A stretch of 64,000 nt of DNA from Sphingobium sufflavum (GCF_021403115.1 NZ_JAJSSH010000003.1:124001-188000), one strand, 5' to 3'. Counted from the stretch's first letter, positions 43,003 to 52,073 are shown. Notes: generated by a model from the letters alone, not told the origin. Numbers and translations are program-made.

Positions 43003-44022
43003 ATGCTGGACCTGCGCCCGTTGCGCCATTTCATCGCGGTGGCCGACACGCTGCATTTCGGCCGCGCCGCCGAACGGCTGGGCATGACGCAGCCGCCGCT
43101 GAGCCAGTCGATCCTGGCGCTGGAGCGGGCGGTGGGCGCGCCCCTGTTCGTCCGGTCGAAGCGCAGCGTGGCACTGACCCCCTTTGGCCGCCAGTGGCTG
43201 GCGCATGTCCGCCCTGCGGTGGAGGGGATCGACGCGCTGCCCACGCTGGCGCAGCGGTTGCAGACGGGGCTGCTGGGCCGCCTCTCGCTCGCCTTCGTCA
43301 GCACCGCCGACTACAGCCTGCTGCCCCGTCTGGTGCAGCACTATTCGGCGGCCTTTCCCGATGTGGAGCTGGAACTGGTCGAGGCGACGAGCGACATACA
43401 GGTCGCGGCGCTGGTGGCGGGGGAGATTGACGCGGGCATCGTGATTTCCGCCCGCGCCACCCTGCCGTCAGCGCTGGACTATCGGCCGCTGCTGCGCGAG
43501 CCACTGGTCGCCGCCGTGCCGGAAAGCTGGATTGCGGACGGATTGCTGGACGTGGCGGGCGCGGGGGGCGGAACCAGCGCAAAGGACAAGGATGGCTCCG
43601 GCGCCGATGACAGGGCGGCGCGCGTCATCGCACCCGGAGGCGGAGGCGGAGGCGGGGACGGCGGTGGCGAGGCGCTGTTGCTGCACGGCGATGGCTGGAT
43701 GACGCGGCCGCTCATCATCTTTCCGGCGCGGGTGTCGCCCGATTTCCATGAGCTGGTGCTGGGCTATTATCGGTCGCGCGGGCACGAGCCGGTGATCCGG
43801 CAGGAGGCGATCCAGATGCAGACGATCATCAGCCTGGTCTCCGCAGGGCTGGGCATGGCGCTTGTCCCCGCGTCGCTGCGGCATCTGGCGCGGACGGGCG
43901 TGCGCTACATCGCCTTTGCCGAGGGCGCGCCGGAACTGGAAACCGGGCTGGCGTGGCGCCGGGAGGATGACGCGCCGACCGTGGCGGCGCTGGTCGCCAT
44001 CGCGATGGGGCTGGAGGGGTAG
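43003..44022 (+). CDS. LysR-family regulator with low-complexity insert
   Basis: A 339-residue regulator. The helix-turn-helix is LRHFIAVADTLHFGRAAERL, then GMTQPPLSQSILALERAVGA. The effector domain begins GRLSLAFVSTADYSLLPRLV and ends IISLVSAGLGMALVPASLRHLA, like BenM/CatM-type relatives. Residues about 187-230 (TSAKDKDGSGADDRAARVIA, then a run of seven Gly) form a Gly/Asp-rich insert between the two lobes that normal family members lack. It accounts for the extra length over about 300. TTAGGAGAC precedes the ATG. Divergence from ilvD suggests control of that gene, which is inference. Confidence 0.88.
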   Translation: MLDLRPLRHFIAVADTLHFGRAAERLGMTQPPLSQSILALERAVGAPLFVRSKRSVALTPFGRQWLAHVRPAVEGIDALPTLAQRLQTGLLGRLSLAFVSTADYSLLPRLVQHYSAAFPDVELELVEATSDIQVAALVAGEIDAGIVISARATLPSALDYRPLLREPLVAAVPESWIADGLLDVAGAGGGTSAKDKDGSGADDRAARVIAPGGGGGGGDGGGEALLLHGDGWMTRPLIIFPARVSPDFHELVLGYYRSRGHEPVIRQEAIQMQTIISLVSAGLGMALVPASLRHLARTGVRYIAFAEGAPELETGLAWRREDDAPTVAALVAIAMGLEG

Positions 44023-44302
44023 GGTCGGCGGAATGGGCGCGCAGGGACAGAGGGGCAGAGACGGGGGGCAGGGGGCAGGGGCAGAGGCGTGCGACTCCTG
44101 TCCCCGGATTCTTCGGAGGGGGGTGGAGGCGCGGCTGTCCTTTCCGCGCCGCCTATGATAGGGTCGGGCATCACGTCGGCGGATGCGACCGCCCATGACC
44201 ATGGCTGTGACAGGGAGGCAGGCGTTTTGAAAGCGCCGCGCCGCCCGGTTGACGGAGGGTATTGGCGCTGCGGCCCTCTCCCTTTTCGAAAAGGACAGGC
44301 CC

Positions 44303-44542
44303 ATGCAATTGTCATCCGAATTCTGCGGTCTTCAGGAAAAGGCCCATCTGGAAAAGGCGGCCCGGGCCACGTTGCCCAATGTGCGCGACATTGCGGAAAA
44401 GGCGGCGCTGGTGTGGCGCGCCGAGGCGGAACTGGCGCGCAAGCGCGAAGGGCGGCGGCTGGCGGCGGAAGTCGGCACCGGCTTGCCGGAGGACGACATG
44501 TCCGGCCCCGATCCCGATGAATATGTACCGCGCGAGCGGTGA
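44303..44542 (+). CDS. Small hypothetical protein (79 aa)
   Basis: A 79-residue protein from ATG 44303, behind AAGGACAGG. It starts MQLSSEFCGLQEKAHLEKAA and continues LPNVRDIAEKAALVWRAEAELAR, a predicted helix pair with heptad-like Leu/Ala spacing, and ends in an acidic tail (LPEDDMSGPDPDEYVPRER). No family name is recalled. The helical, non-secreted nature and good ribosome site make it a likely real gene. It is flanked by a 280-base gap on the left, holding G-rich tracts but nothing recognised, and the AT-rich start of a decayed gene on the right. Confidence 0.6.
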   Translation: MQLSSEFCGLQEKAHLEKAARATLPNVRDIAEKAALVWRAEAELARKREGRRLAAEVGTGLPEDDMSGPDPDEYVPRER

Positions 44543-44730
44543 GGGGCGGGAGGCGTCCCAGACATGGGACCGACGATCAGGGACGCCCTTTGACGCCTGC
44601 AACCGCCGCACGACCCGCGCATAGTCTCTGACAGAGATACGACTGACATGCCATGGTGAGGTAGAAAAGCACTGCGCCACGGCATGAAATAGAATGATAA
44701 TTATAAGTATAACGTGATCGAGAGGATGTC

Positions 44731-45567
44731 CTGAATCCGCGTGATAGGCTGTGCGGCTCACTGTCCCTTGCTGCGCTGACGGCATTGTCTTTTCAGGCTT
44801 CCTCAGCGGCTGTCGATGAAGGATGACGGCCCCGTTCTGACGGCAATTCGCTCAACGACTGGCACTTCTACCAGGAGGGTGTCGGCACCGTAGATACAAG
44901 ACATGCTGTCTCCATCGAGGATGGGATTCTGTCATTTCTTGGCCCGGGATATGTTGGTGACGATGCGCCTCCCGGACATATTTCCACGAAGGCGGCATGG
45001 CAAAATTACCATCTCCGGCTGCAATTTCGATATGGCAGCCGGAGATGGTCCCCGCGAAAGCTGCAACGACGGAACAGCGGCATTTTATACCATATGGGTC
45101 AGGAGACGGACCGGCTCTTCCCCGATTGCGTGGAATTCCAACTGGAAGAGGGGGATGTCGGTGACGCGATCATGGTCAACACGCTTGCGTTGCAAGGGCC
45201 GCTTCTCGGCGGCACGCCGCTTTGGCCCAATGGGATACCGGCGTTTCCCGCTGTCTATCAGGAGCCGGTTCAGGCGGGGCCATATCGGCGGCAATGGCAC
45301 CGCCACGCGGGTGAGTTCGCACGCCTGGACGACTGGAATGAGGTCGATCTCTATGTGTTCGATGATCAGGCCGCACAGCTGGTCAACGGCAGGATCGTCA
45401 ACACCTTGTTCAAGATGCGCAAGGATGAACGCGGCAAGCAAGTGCCCCTGACCGGCGGCAGAATAGCGTTAGAGCTGGAGATGGCCGAAATCATGTTCAG
45501 GAATGTGCAAATCCGGCCGCTGTCTCCAGCTTCGATCGCGCAATTGAAACAATATGGATCGGATTAG
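44731..45567 (+). pseudogene. DUF1080 (3-keto-disaccharide hydrolase-like) gene, decayed
   Basis: In one frame the sequence gives a signal-like stretch (LCGSLSLAALTALSFQASSA), then VDEG-stop-RPRSDGNSLNDWHFYQEGVGTV. DUF1080 proteins usually have G-W-x-x-L-F-D-G-x-S-L-x-G-W here. The stop TGA (44824-44826) therefore most likely replaces TGG for Trp. Downstream the frame is intact: HISTKAAWQNYHLRLQFRYG, NSGILYHMGQETDRLFPDCVEFQLEEGD, LYVFDDQAAQLVNG, VPLTGGRIALELEMAEIMFRNVQI. No ATG, GTG or TTG begins the frame; GAGAGGA stands before a CTG at 44731. The local AT content upstream is higher than around. Translation from ATG 45094 of a fragment is possible. Confidence 0.75.
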
Positions 45568-45845
45568 CGCCTTGTGGGCCGTTGCCTGTTAGCGGGATTG
45601 CCGCGACTGGCGATGCGTGGACTGGCCGGACGGCTGTCCCTGAACCGGCTGCCCGCCGGGCGGTCTATAGTTCGGAGCGCAAGAAGGTTGGCCCAATGAC
45701 CGGCAGGCTGATGAGATCACAGCCCGTCCGGCCCAGACGTACAACGCCCGATCCGGCCAGGCGGACCGGACCCGACAGCGTCCTCTTCGCTGGCTCTCGT
45801 CGCCGGCCGACACTCCGGGGCCGCGAACGCCGCCCCGGCGCGGCG

Positions 45846-47573
45846 TCAGGCCGCGATGGCGTAGGGGACGATCTCACCCTCAAGATACAGCTTGCGCGCC
45901 TTTGAACGGCTGAGTTTGCCGCTGCTGGTGCGCGGCAGGGTGCGCGGGGGAACCAGTTCGACGACGCAATGCATGCCGGTAATCGCCCGGACACGCTCGC
46001 GAATATCGTCGCGCAGGCGGGTGCGCTCGGCATCGTCCGACGTGCGGCAATGGACCAGCACGGCGGGCGTTTCCTCACCGCCCGGCGTGGTGATCGCAAA
46101 GGCCGCGATGTCGCCCTGCTTGAAGCCGGGGAGCTGCTCCACCGCCCATTCGATGTCCTGCGGCCAGTGATTCTTGCCGTTGATGATGATCATGTCCTTG
46201 GCGCGGCCGACGATGTAGAGATAGCCGTCGGACAGATAGCCCATGTCGCCGGTGTCCAGCCAGCCATCGAACATGCAGGCGTCGGTCGCCTCCTGATCGC
46301 GGAAATAGCCGGTCATGAGCGAGGTGCCGGTGGTCCAGACCTTGCCGATCTGCTTTTCGGGCAGGACGCCGCCATCCTCGTCGCGGATTTCCACGACCAT
46401 GCCCTGCACCGGCTTGCCGCAGTTGACGATGGCGCGGAACCGCTGCGGCCGCTCGCCATTGACTTCGCCGCCGCTGAGGTCGGTTTCCTCGACCAGTTCG
46501 ACCACAATGCCCTCGCCCGGCGGCATGATGGTGACGGCCAGCGTGGTTTCGGCAAGGCCATAGCTGGGCAGGAAGGCACCGGGGCTGAACCCCGCCTCCG
46601 CAAAGGCGTCGACGAAGCTCTGCATCACGTCAGGGCGGATCATGTCCGCGCCATTGCCTGCGATGCGCCAGCGCGACAGGTCGAAACGGTCGGACGCCTT
46701 CGTCTGGCTCGACATGCGGCGCGCGCAGATGTCGTAGCCGAAGGTGGGGGAATAGCTGGCGCTGGTCCCCTCGTTCCGGCTGATCATGTCCAGCCAGGCG
46801 AGCGGACGGCGGGCGAAATCCTCCGTCTTGAGATAGTCGGTCGAAATCTGGTTGGCGACGATGGACAGGAAGCAGCCGACCAGCCCCATGTCATGATACC
46901 AGGGCAGCCAGCTGATGCAGCGATCCGTCTCGATCACCTGCATCGCATGGCTGTGCGCGGCGAGGTTGGCGAGGAGGGCGCGGTGCGTGACCGCGACGCC
47001 ATGCGGGAAACGGGTCGAGCCGCTGCTGTACTGGAGGTAGCAGACATCGTCCGGCTCCGCCTGCGGCAGGGCGCCGGGCACGACGGGCCGTGCGAGGAAG
47101 CTGGTGTAGTCGACACCCTCGACGTTGCACTGGCGCGCGGCCTCGCCCGCCATTTCGGACAGTTCTTCGGGGTAGAAGAGCATCAGCGGGTCGCTCGACT
47201 GCAACTGCACCGCCAGCTGGTCGATATAGCTTTCCTTGCCGCCGAAGCTGGTCGGCAGCGGCAGCGGCACCGGCCATGCGCCCGCATAAATGGCGCCGAA
47301 GAACGCCTGCGCGAACTGCTCGCCCGTCTCCGCGACCAGCGCGATGCGGTCGCCCGGCTTCACGCCATGGGCGATCATGCGGTGGGCGCAGCCGATCGCG
47401 TCCGCCCGCATTTCCGCGAAAGGATAGGCGCGGCGCAGGTTGCCGCGCGGATCATGGAAATTCAGGCCGCGCTGGCCCGCCGCCGCATAGTCCAGTGCTT
47501 CGCCCAGCGTGCCGAAATCGGCAAAGCGGCGTGGCAGGCTATCGTGGGTGGGCGTGGCAAGCATTTGCGTCAT
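45846..47573 (-). CDS. Fatty acyl-AMP ligase (FAAL)
   Basis: A 575-residue adenylate-forming enzyme. Motifs: YPFAEMRADAIGCAHRMIAHGVKPGDRIALVAETG, the AMP-binding YLQYSSGSTRFPHGVAVTHR, ISWLPWYHDMGLVGCFLSIV, AGNGADMIRPD, PSYGLAETTLAVTIMPPG, DGWLDTGDMGYLSDGYLYIVGRAKDMIIINGKNHWPQDIE and RTSSGKLSRSKARKLYL. S-Y-G-L-A-E-x-T-L and G-K-N-x-x-P-Q-D-I-E are characteristic of FAALs, which make acyl-AMP and pass it to an acyl carrier protein. ATG 47573 follows AAGGAAA. No carrier protein, polyketide or lipopeptide gene is adjacent, so its partner is unknown. Confidence 0.9.
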   Translation of the reverse strand: MTQMLATPTHDSLPRRFADFGTLGEALDYAAAGQRGLNFHDPRGNLRRAYPFAEMRADAIGCAHRMIAHGVKPGDRIALVAETGEQFAQAFFGAIYAGAWPVPLPLPTSFGGKESYIDQLAVQLQSSDPLMLFYPEELSEMAGEAARQCNVEGVDYTSFLARPVVPGALPQAEPDDVCYLQYSSGSTRFPHGVAVTHRALLANLAAHSHAMQVIETDRCISWLPWYHDMGLVGCFLSIVANQISTDYLKTEDFARRPLAWLDMISRNEGTSASYSPTFGYDICARRMSSQTKASDRFDLSRWRIAGNGADMIRPDVMQSFVDAFAEAGFSPGAFLPSYGLAETTLAVTIMPPGEGIVVELVEETDLSGGEVNGERPQRFRAIVNCGKPVQGMVVEIRDEDGGVLPEKQIGKVWTTGTSLMTGYFRDQEATDACMFDGWLDTGDMGYLSDGYLYIVGRAKDMIIINGKNHWPQDIEWAVEQLPGFKQGDIAAFAITTPGGEETPAVLVHCRTSDDAERTRLRDDIRERVRAITGMHCVVELVPPRTLPRTSSGKLSRSKARKLYLEGEIVPYAIAA

Positions 47574-47678
47574 TTTCCTTATGAACCTGTCGTCCGGCCC
47601 CCAATCAATCCGGGTGCGACCCAGGGGCGGAATACGACCCCTGCACATATACGGCCGAAAGTGGCATAAAGATGGCGC

Positions 47679-48227
47679 ATGACCCCAAACCGTCAAAAAC
47701 CCGCGCCCAAACCGCTGGATTCCACCCGCCTGGAGGAGCTGGCGCTGCATTATGCCGCCCGCTACGCCACCAGCCGGGCGAAACTGTCCACCTATCTGCG
47801 GCGCAAGCTGCGTGAGCGGGGATGGGCGGGGGAGGATGCGCCCGACGTGGCGGCGCTGGTCGGGCGGCTGGCGGATCTGCGCTATGTCGATGACGGGGCG
47901 TTCGCGACGATGCGGGGCACGGCGCTGGCCCGGCGCGGCTATGGCACGCGGCGCATCGCGGCGGCGCTGGACGAGGCGGGCATAGCGGAGGAGGACCGGG
48001 GCGAGGCGATGGCCCGTTCGGCGGGGGAGGGCTGGCAGGCGGCCAATATATTGGCCCGGCGCAAGCGGATCGGCCCCTATGCCGGGGAGCGGGTGGCGCG
48101 GGAGGACCGGCAGAAGCAGATCGCGGCCTTCATCCGCGCGGGCCATGATTTTGCGACGGCGGCCCGCTGGGTCGATGCCGCGCCGGGGGAAATGCCGCCC
48201 GGCGGGGAGGATGGTGACGAGGACTGA
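47679..48227 (+). CDS. recX: Regulatory protein RecX
   Basis: A 182-residue, helix-rich protein. RLEELALHYAARYATSRAKLSTYLRRKLRERGW, RLADLRYVDDGAFATMRGTALARRGYGTRRIAAALDEAGI and the later three-helix repeats match RecX, which caps and limits RecA filaments. The family has tandem three-helix units, and the R-Y-V-D-D-x-x-F-A motif is visible. The N-terminus has a Pro/Lys stretch (NRQKPAPKPLD). Start 47679 is 106 bases from the divergent FAAL gene. recA itself is not in the window. The C-terminal acidic end (PPGGEDGDED) is an extension. Confidence 0.85.
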   Translation: MTPNRQKPAPKPLDSTRLEELALHYAARYATSRAKLSTYLRRKLRERGWAGEDAPDVAALVGRLADLRYVDDGAFATMRGTALARRGYGTRRIAAALDEAGIAEEDRGEAMARSAGEGWQAANILARRKRIGPYAGERVAREDRQKQIAAFIRAGHDFATAARWVDAAPGEMPPGGEDGDED

Positions 48228-48289
48228 GGGTGCAGGGCTGTCCGGCTCAGGCCCGGTCGAAATTCAGGCCCCCAGCTCAGGCCCCCAGC

Positions 48290-48598
48290 TCAGGCAAAGA
48301 CGGAGGCGGAGAAGCGGGCGACCTGACGGACGTGCGACAGTTCGATCAGGCGCAGGCGGCGGCGCGCCTCCGCAATCTCGCGCCGGGACATGTTGCGGGC
48401 GACCTGCGCCCGATATTTCTCGGCGGAGGAAAAACCGCCGATCGCGGCCAGATCGAACCATTTATGCGCCTCGACCAGATTGGTTTCGGCCAACGTCCCG
48501 CAACTGTGCGCGACGCCCAGGTCGAAACAGGCGCCGGGATCGCCACCCAGGGCATCCTGCATACGGCTTTCGATCAGTAGTTGGGCACTCATGGCCAT
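48290..48598 (-). CDS. Sel1-like repeat protein, small
   Basis: A 102-residue protein from ATG 48598, which follows CAGGAGGCCGAC. It reads LLIESRMQDALGGDPGACFDLGVAHSCG, then NLVEAHKWFDLAAIGGFSSAEKYRAQVARNMS, one Sel1-like repeat (L-G-x-x-x-x-x-G, A-x-K-W-x-x-x-A-A), then a helical, Arg-rich tail (RREIAEARRRLRLIELSHVR). The protein is short for the family, consistent with a single protein-interaction helix pair. It has no signal peptide. It converges with recX. A similar compact form is common in sphingomonads by recollection, but its role is unknown. Confidence 0.75.
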   Translation of the reverse strand: MAMSAQLLIESRMQDALGGDPGACFDLGVAHSCGTLAETNLVEAHKWFDLAAIGGFSSAEKYRAQVARNMSRREIAEARRRLRLIELSHVRQVARFSASVFA

Positions 48599-48722
48599 GT
48601 CGGCCTCCTGTTGTATCCCCTGCGGGATCACTATCCGCCTGCCCCCGCTAAAGGATGGTTAACGGCAGCGGGGCATGGTTATCAAGCGCGACCAAAGTCT
48701 TAGGGGATGGTAGGACGCGGCG

Positions 48723-49283
48723 ATGCGCGCGCTTTCCCTGCCTCTTTCGGCCCTCGCCCTCTCGCTCCTCCTGTGCGGTTGCCGGGGGGCGTCCGGGCCG
48801 CAGGAGGATGGAGCGAATGGCGCGGCGGCGCAGTCCGGCGCGACCGCGCGATCCACGGTGCCGCTGCGCGTCGCCACCACCGGCGGCACCCGCGCCTTCA
48901 CCATGGAGGTGGCGGTGACGGCGGCGGAGCAGGAGCAGGGGCTGATGCACCGCGCCGACCTGCCGCAGGGGCATGGCATGTTGTTCCCCTTCACCCTGCC
49001 GCGCACCGCCAGTTTCTGGATGAAGGACACGCCGCTGCCGCTCGACCTGCTGTTCATCCGCCCGGACGGGACGGTCGCGGCGGTCCTGCATGGCAAGCCG
49101 CAGGATCTGCACCCCCTGTCGGCGGGCGAGCCGGTCAGCGCGGTGGCGGAGATCGGCGCGGGGGAGGCGGCGCGGCTGGGCATCGCGGCGAACGACCGGG
49201 TCGAATGGGGCGATTGCCGGGAAGGGCGCGGGCAACCGGGCGCGCCGATCAACCCGCTGGCCTTCTGCCCCGCCGCACCTTGA
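48723..49283 (+). CDS. DUF192 family lipoprotein
   Basis: A 186-residue protein. The signal peptide ends LSLLLCGC, a lipobox with Cys near residue 20. The core TRAFTMEVAVTAAEQEQGLMHRADLPQGHGMLFPF, TASFWMKDTPLPLDLLFIRPDGTV, and then GIAANDRVEWGDC matches DUF192, a small beta-barrel fold with a conserved W-M-x-x-T/N-x-x-x-x-L-D-x-x-F/F-I motif. Function is not established. It probably sits in the periplasm, anchored to a membrane. It diverges from the Sel1-like gene. Confidence 0.88.
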   Translation: MRALSLPLSALALSLLLCGCRGASGPQEDGANGAAAQSGATARSTVPLRVATTGGTRAFTMEVAVTAAEQEQGLMHRADLPQGHGMLFPFTLPRTASFWMKDTPLPLDLLFIRPDGTVAAVLHGKPQDLHPLSAGEPVSAVAEIGAGEAARLGIAANDRVEWGDCREGRGQPGAPINPLAFCPAAP

Positions 49284-49736
49284 GTCTGGTCGCTCGCTCG
49301 CTGAAGGCAGGAGCGTCATCCCGGCCATCACGCCCCGGAGCCAGGCCAATGTCGAGACGGAATCAGAGCGTTTTCGCAGCAGGTGGCATCCTCTGCTGGC
49401 GCGGAAAACGCGGTAAATCATAAGGCTGGGGCAGCCGACGCGATGCAATCGGACGAGGGCCTGCTGTCTCGTCCAACGGTCCGGCAAATCGGATGACGAT
49501 CCCGCGCCATCTTCGTCCTGTCCATCGCCCCGCTCCCACGATAGCCGCAATCTGCGGCGGCATCGCCGCTGTCCTGCTCGTTCGCCCCCGATCTGGCTCG
49601 TGCGGTCAGGCCTGTGGATCCTGGTCGTGTCATCAGGACCACGCGTCAGCGTTGCAGCCCTCTTTCCCCGCCGCGCGCTATTCCCCCCCCCATAGCGTCT
49701 TGCCAATGCCCCCCCCGAACGGCTAAGCGCGTGGCC
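49284..49736. other. 453-base intergenic region with one imperfect hairpin
   Basis: No gene was recognised. GCGTTTTC (49369-49376) and GAAAACGC (49404-49411) form the base of a longer imperfect hairpin of about 43 bases, continued inside by GCAGCAGG and TCTGCTGG. It has no T-run. C-runs near 49682 and 49710 lie close to the start of the next gene. Confidence 0.5.
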
Positions 49737-50135
49737 ATGGGAATCCTCGGCAAGATCTTCACCTGGTGGGACGGCGCCACCATTGGCACGTCGCTTTTCA
49801 GCGCCCGGAACGGCAGCAAGGTGGGCGAGGACCATCAGGGCAACGTCTATTTCGAGGGCGGCAAGGACGTCCATGGCAATCCGCGCCGCTGGGTGATCTA
49901 CAATGGTCCCAACGACGCCAGCCGCGTGCCCGCCGAATGGCATGGCTGGCTGCACGGCACCATCGAGGGCGCGCCGGAGAGCAACCTGCCGCCGCCGCGC
50001 ATCTGGGAAACCGAATTCACCCCTAACCTGACCGGCACGGACCGGGCCTATCGCCCGTCCGGCGCGCTGGAGCAGGGTGGTCGCCGCCAGGCCGCGACCG
50101 GCGATTATGAGGCATGGGCGCCCGACGGCCAATGA
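49737..50135 (+). CDS. Complex I accessory protein NDUFA12
   Basis: A 132-residue protein closely fitting the alphaproteobacterial NDUFA12/B17.2 family: FTWWDGATIGTSLFSARNG, KVGEDHQGNVYFEGGKD, RRWVIYNGPNDASRVPAEWHGWLHGTIE, and the late ETEFTPNLTGTDRAYRPSGAL. It is a matrix/cytoplasm-side accessory subunit or assembly factor of NADH:ubiquinone oxidoreductase, and its presence supports an alphaproteobacterial origin. The core nuo genes are elsewhere. ATG 49737 was chosen because the longer frame adds only Pro/Thr-rich sequence. Its stop overlaps the DUF2155 start by ATGA. Confidence 0.92.
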   Translation: MGILGKIFTWWDGATIGTSLFSARNGSKVGEDHQGNVYFEGGKDVHGNPRRWVIYNGPNDASRVPAEWHGWLHGTIEGAPESNLPPPRIWETEFTPNLTGTDRAYRPSGALEQGGRRQAATGDYEAWAPDGQ

Positions 50136-50899
50136 GCCATGCTGTTCCGGGCCGTTTGACGGACGGCGTTCCGGTGGGGATTCTGGGGCCGGTCGGGATT
50201 CTTGGCCCGGTCGCGCTCCTGAAACCGGTCGATGCTTCCGGGCGCGCCAGAGCTTCCGCGCCGATTTGCGCCGCCGGTGCGTTGCTCGCGCTCGCCCTGC
50301 TGAGCGGCTGCGGCGACAGGAAAGATCCGATTCAGGGCGATCCCGCCGCCAACCGGGTGACGGCGGTCCAGTCCGGCCCGTCCACCGCCCCCATCGCCGA
50401 ATCGCTGCCCGGCACGCCCATGGCGGAGCGGGTGGCGGTCGTCGGGCTGCTGAACAAGCGCAACGGCCTGACCCGCGACCTGACCATGAAGCCGGGGCAG
50501 GCGCTGCGCGTCGGCGCGGCCATCGTGCGGCTGCGCGCTTGCGAGCAGACCGCGCCATGGGAAGACCCGCCGGAGACGGGCGCCTTCGTCCAGCTCGACG
50601 TGCAGGAAACGCGCGACAATAAATGGCATCGCGTCTTTTCGGGCTGGCTGTTCCGCGAACGGCCCGACCGCAACGCCGTGCAGCACCCGATCTATGACGT
50701 CTGGGTCAAGAGCTGCACGATGAGCTGGCCCGAAACCGGCCCCGATACGGTGAAGGCGTCCGGCGACGGCAAGCCATCCGGCAGGAAGCCCGGCACGGAC
50801 GGCGCGGCCAGCCCGTCCAGCGCGGAAAAATCGCCCGCGCCGACATCCGGCAGCCCCGGCACCGATTCGGCCACCGCGGGCGCCAGCAGCGCGGAATAG
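50132..50899 (+). CDS. DUF2155 family lipoprotein-like protein
   Basis: A protein of 255 residues from ATG 50132. [12 protein letters not shown] is a lipobox, but it lies near residue 60, so the start may be further in; no later ATG exists before it. A short repeat ([13 protein letters not shown]) precedes it. The core [43 protein letters not shown], then [44 protein letters not shown], matches DUF2155. The tail (about 55 residues of Ser/Gly/Pro/Ala) overlaps the end of aat on the other strand by 208 bases. Function is unknown; in alphaproteobacteria it is commonly near NDUFA12 and aat. Confidence 0.85.
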   Translation: MSHAVPGRLTDGVPVGILGPVGILGPVALLKPVDASGRARASAPICAAGALLALALLSGCGDRKDPIQGDPAANRVTAVQSGPSTAPIAESLPGTPMAERVAVVGLLNKRNGLTRDLTMKPGQALRVGAAIVRLRACEQTAPWEDPPETGAFVQLDVQETRDNKWHRVFSGWLFRERPDRNAVQHPIYDVWVKSCTMSWPETGPDTVKASGDGKPSGRKPGTDGAASPSSAEKSPAPTSGSPGTDSATAGASSAE

Positions 50900-51447
50900 G
50901 CCCGCCCGCTGATCTCGCGGGCGCCCATCGACGCCAGATGATCCGTCATGAACTGGCAGTCGAGCAGGGCGAATCCACCCGCCTTCAACCGCGCGACCAG
51001 CCACGCCAGCGCCACTTTCGACGCATCCGTCCGGCGCGAGAACATGCTCTCGCCGAAGAAGGCGCGGCCCAGCGATATGCCATAGAGGCCGCCGACCAGC
51101 TCGTCCCCCTCCCAGCATTCGATGCTGTGGGCGTGGCCCATGGCGTGGAGGCGTCGGCACGCTTCGAAGATCGGTTCGTTGATCCATGTGTCCTGCCGGT
51201 CGCCGGTGATTGCGGCGCATCCCTGCACCACCTGCGCAAAGGCCCGGTCCGCCGTGACCCGGAAACGGTCGGCGCGGATCGTCTTGCGCAGCGAGCGGGA
51301 GACATGGAGCGCGTCCAGCGGCAGAATCGCCCGCCGCCGTGGCTCCACCCAGAAAATATCGGGATCGTCGGCCGAATGGGACATCGGGAAAATGCCGATG
51401 CCATAGGCTCTGAGGAGCATGATGGGGTCGATGACGGTATGATGCAC
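50692..51447 (-). CDS. aat: Leucyl/phenylalanyl-tRNA-protein transferase
   Basis: A 251-residue enzyme that adds Leu or Phe to proteins with N-terminal Lys or Arg, directing them to ClpS/ClpAP. Signatures: [137 protein letters not shown] 51447 was chosen because it leaves about eight residues before IDP, as usual; ATG 51420 is the alternative. The C-terminal part ([17 protein letters not shown]) overlaps the DUF2155 gene. Confidence 0.9.
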   Translation of the reverse strand: MHHTVIDPIMLLRAYGIGIFPMSHSADDPDIFWVEPRRRAILPLDALHVSRSLRKTIRADRFRVTADRAFAQVVQGCAAITGDRQDTWINEPIFEACRRLHAMGHAHSIECWEGDELVGGLYGISLGRAFFGESMFSRRTDASKVALAWLVARLKAGGFALLDCQFMTDHLASMGAREISGRAYSALLAPAVAESVPGLPDVGAGDFSALDGLAAPSVPGFLPDGLPSPDAFTVSGPVSGQLIVQLLTQTS

Positions 51448-51591
51448 GGCGGCGGGCAGGCTAGCCCGGCCCGGCCGCGCCAGCAAGCCGTCGCAGGATG
51501 CGCGACCATGCTTTTGCAAACATCGCCGCCGAATGGCGACTCACCCCTTGCACCGTGCGGCAGGTCCGGCTAATGGGCGCTCGTCGGCCGG

Positions 51592-51667
51592 AGGAGTGTA
51601 GCTCAGCTGGTAGAGCGTCGGTCTCCAAAACCGAATGCCGTGGGTTCGAGTCCCTCCACTCCTGCCA
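51592..51667 (+). tRNA. tRNA-Trp (CCA anticodon)
   Basis: The acceptor arm AGGAGTG (51592-51598) pairs with CACTCCT (51657-51663), followed by G and an encoded CCA. The D-arm GCTCAGCTGGTAGAGC, the anticodon loop CTCCAAA with anticodon CCA, and the T-arm GGGTTCGAGTCCC are all regular. It lies just before secE, a common arrangement. Confidence 0.97.
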
Positions 51668-51816
51668 GACCTTGCGCCCCGTTATGTTCCCGCGTATGGG
51701 GCGACTTCCATATTCAGACGGATATGATGGGCTGATCCGGCGCGGGCCGGAATCGGCCTGCCGATTCGTCCGTCAATCGTTTTAGCCGTCCATCGTTTTA
51801 GAAGGTGCAAGTCATC

Positions 51817-52020
51817 GTGGCGAAGACATCCCCCGGCGAGTTCATCCGGCAGGTCCAGACCGAGCGGAAGAAGATCGCATGGCCGAGCAATCGGGAAACC
51901 ATGATGACGACGGTGATGGTGGTCATCATGACGACGACGCTGGCCCTGTTCTTCTTTGGCGTGGACAGCTTCTTCGGCTGGATCGTCAAGGGCCTTCTGA
52001 AGCTCGCCGCGGGTCAGTAA
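51817..52020 (+). CDS. secE: Preprotein translocase subunit SecE
   Basis: A 67-residue single-helix form of SecE, which clamps SecY in the translocon. The sequence reads AKTSPGEFIRQVQTERKKIAWPSNRET, with the conserved V-x-x-E-x-x-K-I-x-W-P-x-R/N-x-E, then a membrane helix (MVVIMTTTLALFFFGVDSFF) and GWIVKGLL. Start GTG 51817 follows GAAGG at 51801-51805; GTG 51805 is in frame but lies on that site. It is encoded between tRNA-Trp and nusG, as in most bacteria. Confidence 0.93.
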   Translation: MAKTSPGEFIRQVQTERKKIAWPSNRETMMTTVMVVIMTTTLALFFFGVDSFFGWIVKGLLKLAAGQ

Positions 52021-52073
52021 TCCGGCCCGTTACCTATGGTGGGCGATTATCAATTGGAGTTGCAGGGACAATA

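Noticed and set aside
45568..45845. Short open frames between the decayed DUF1080 gene and the FAAL gene
   Set aside because: They are Arg/Pro-rich frames with no ribosome site or family feature.
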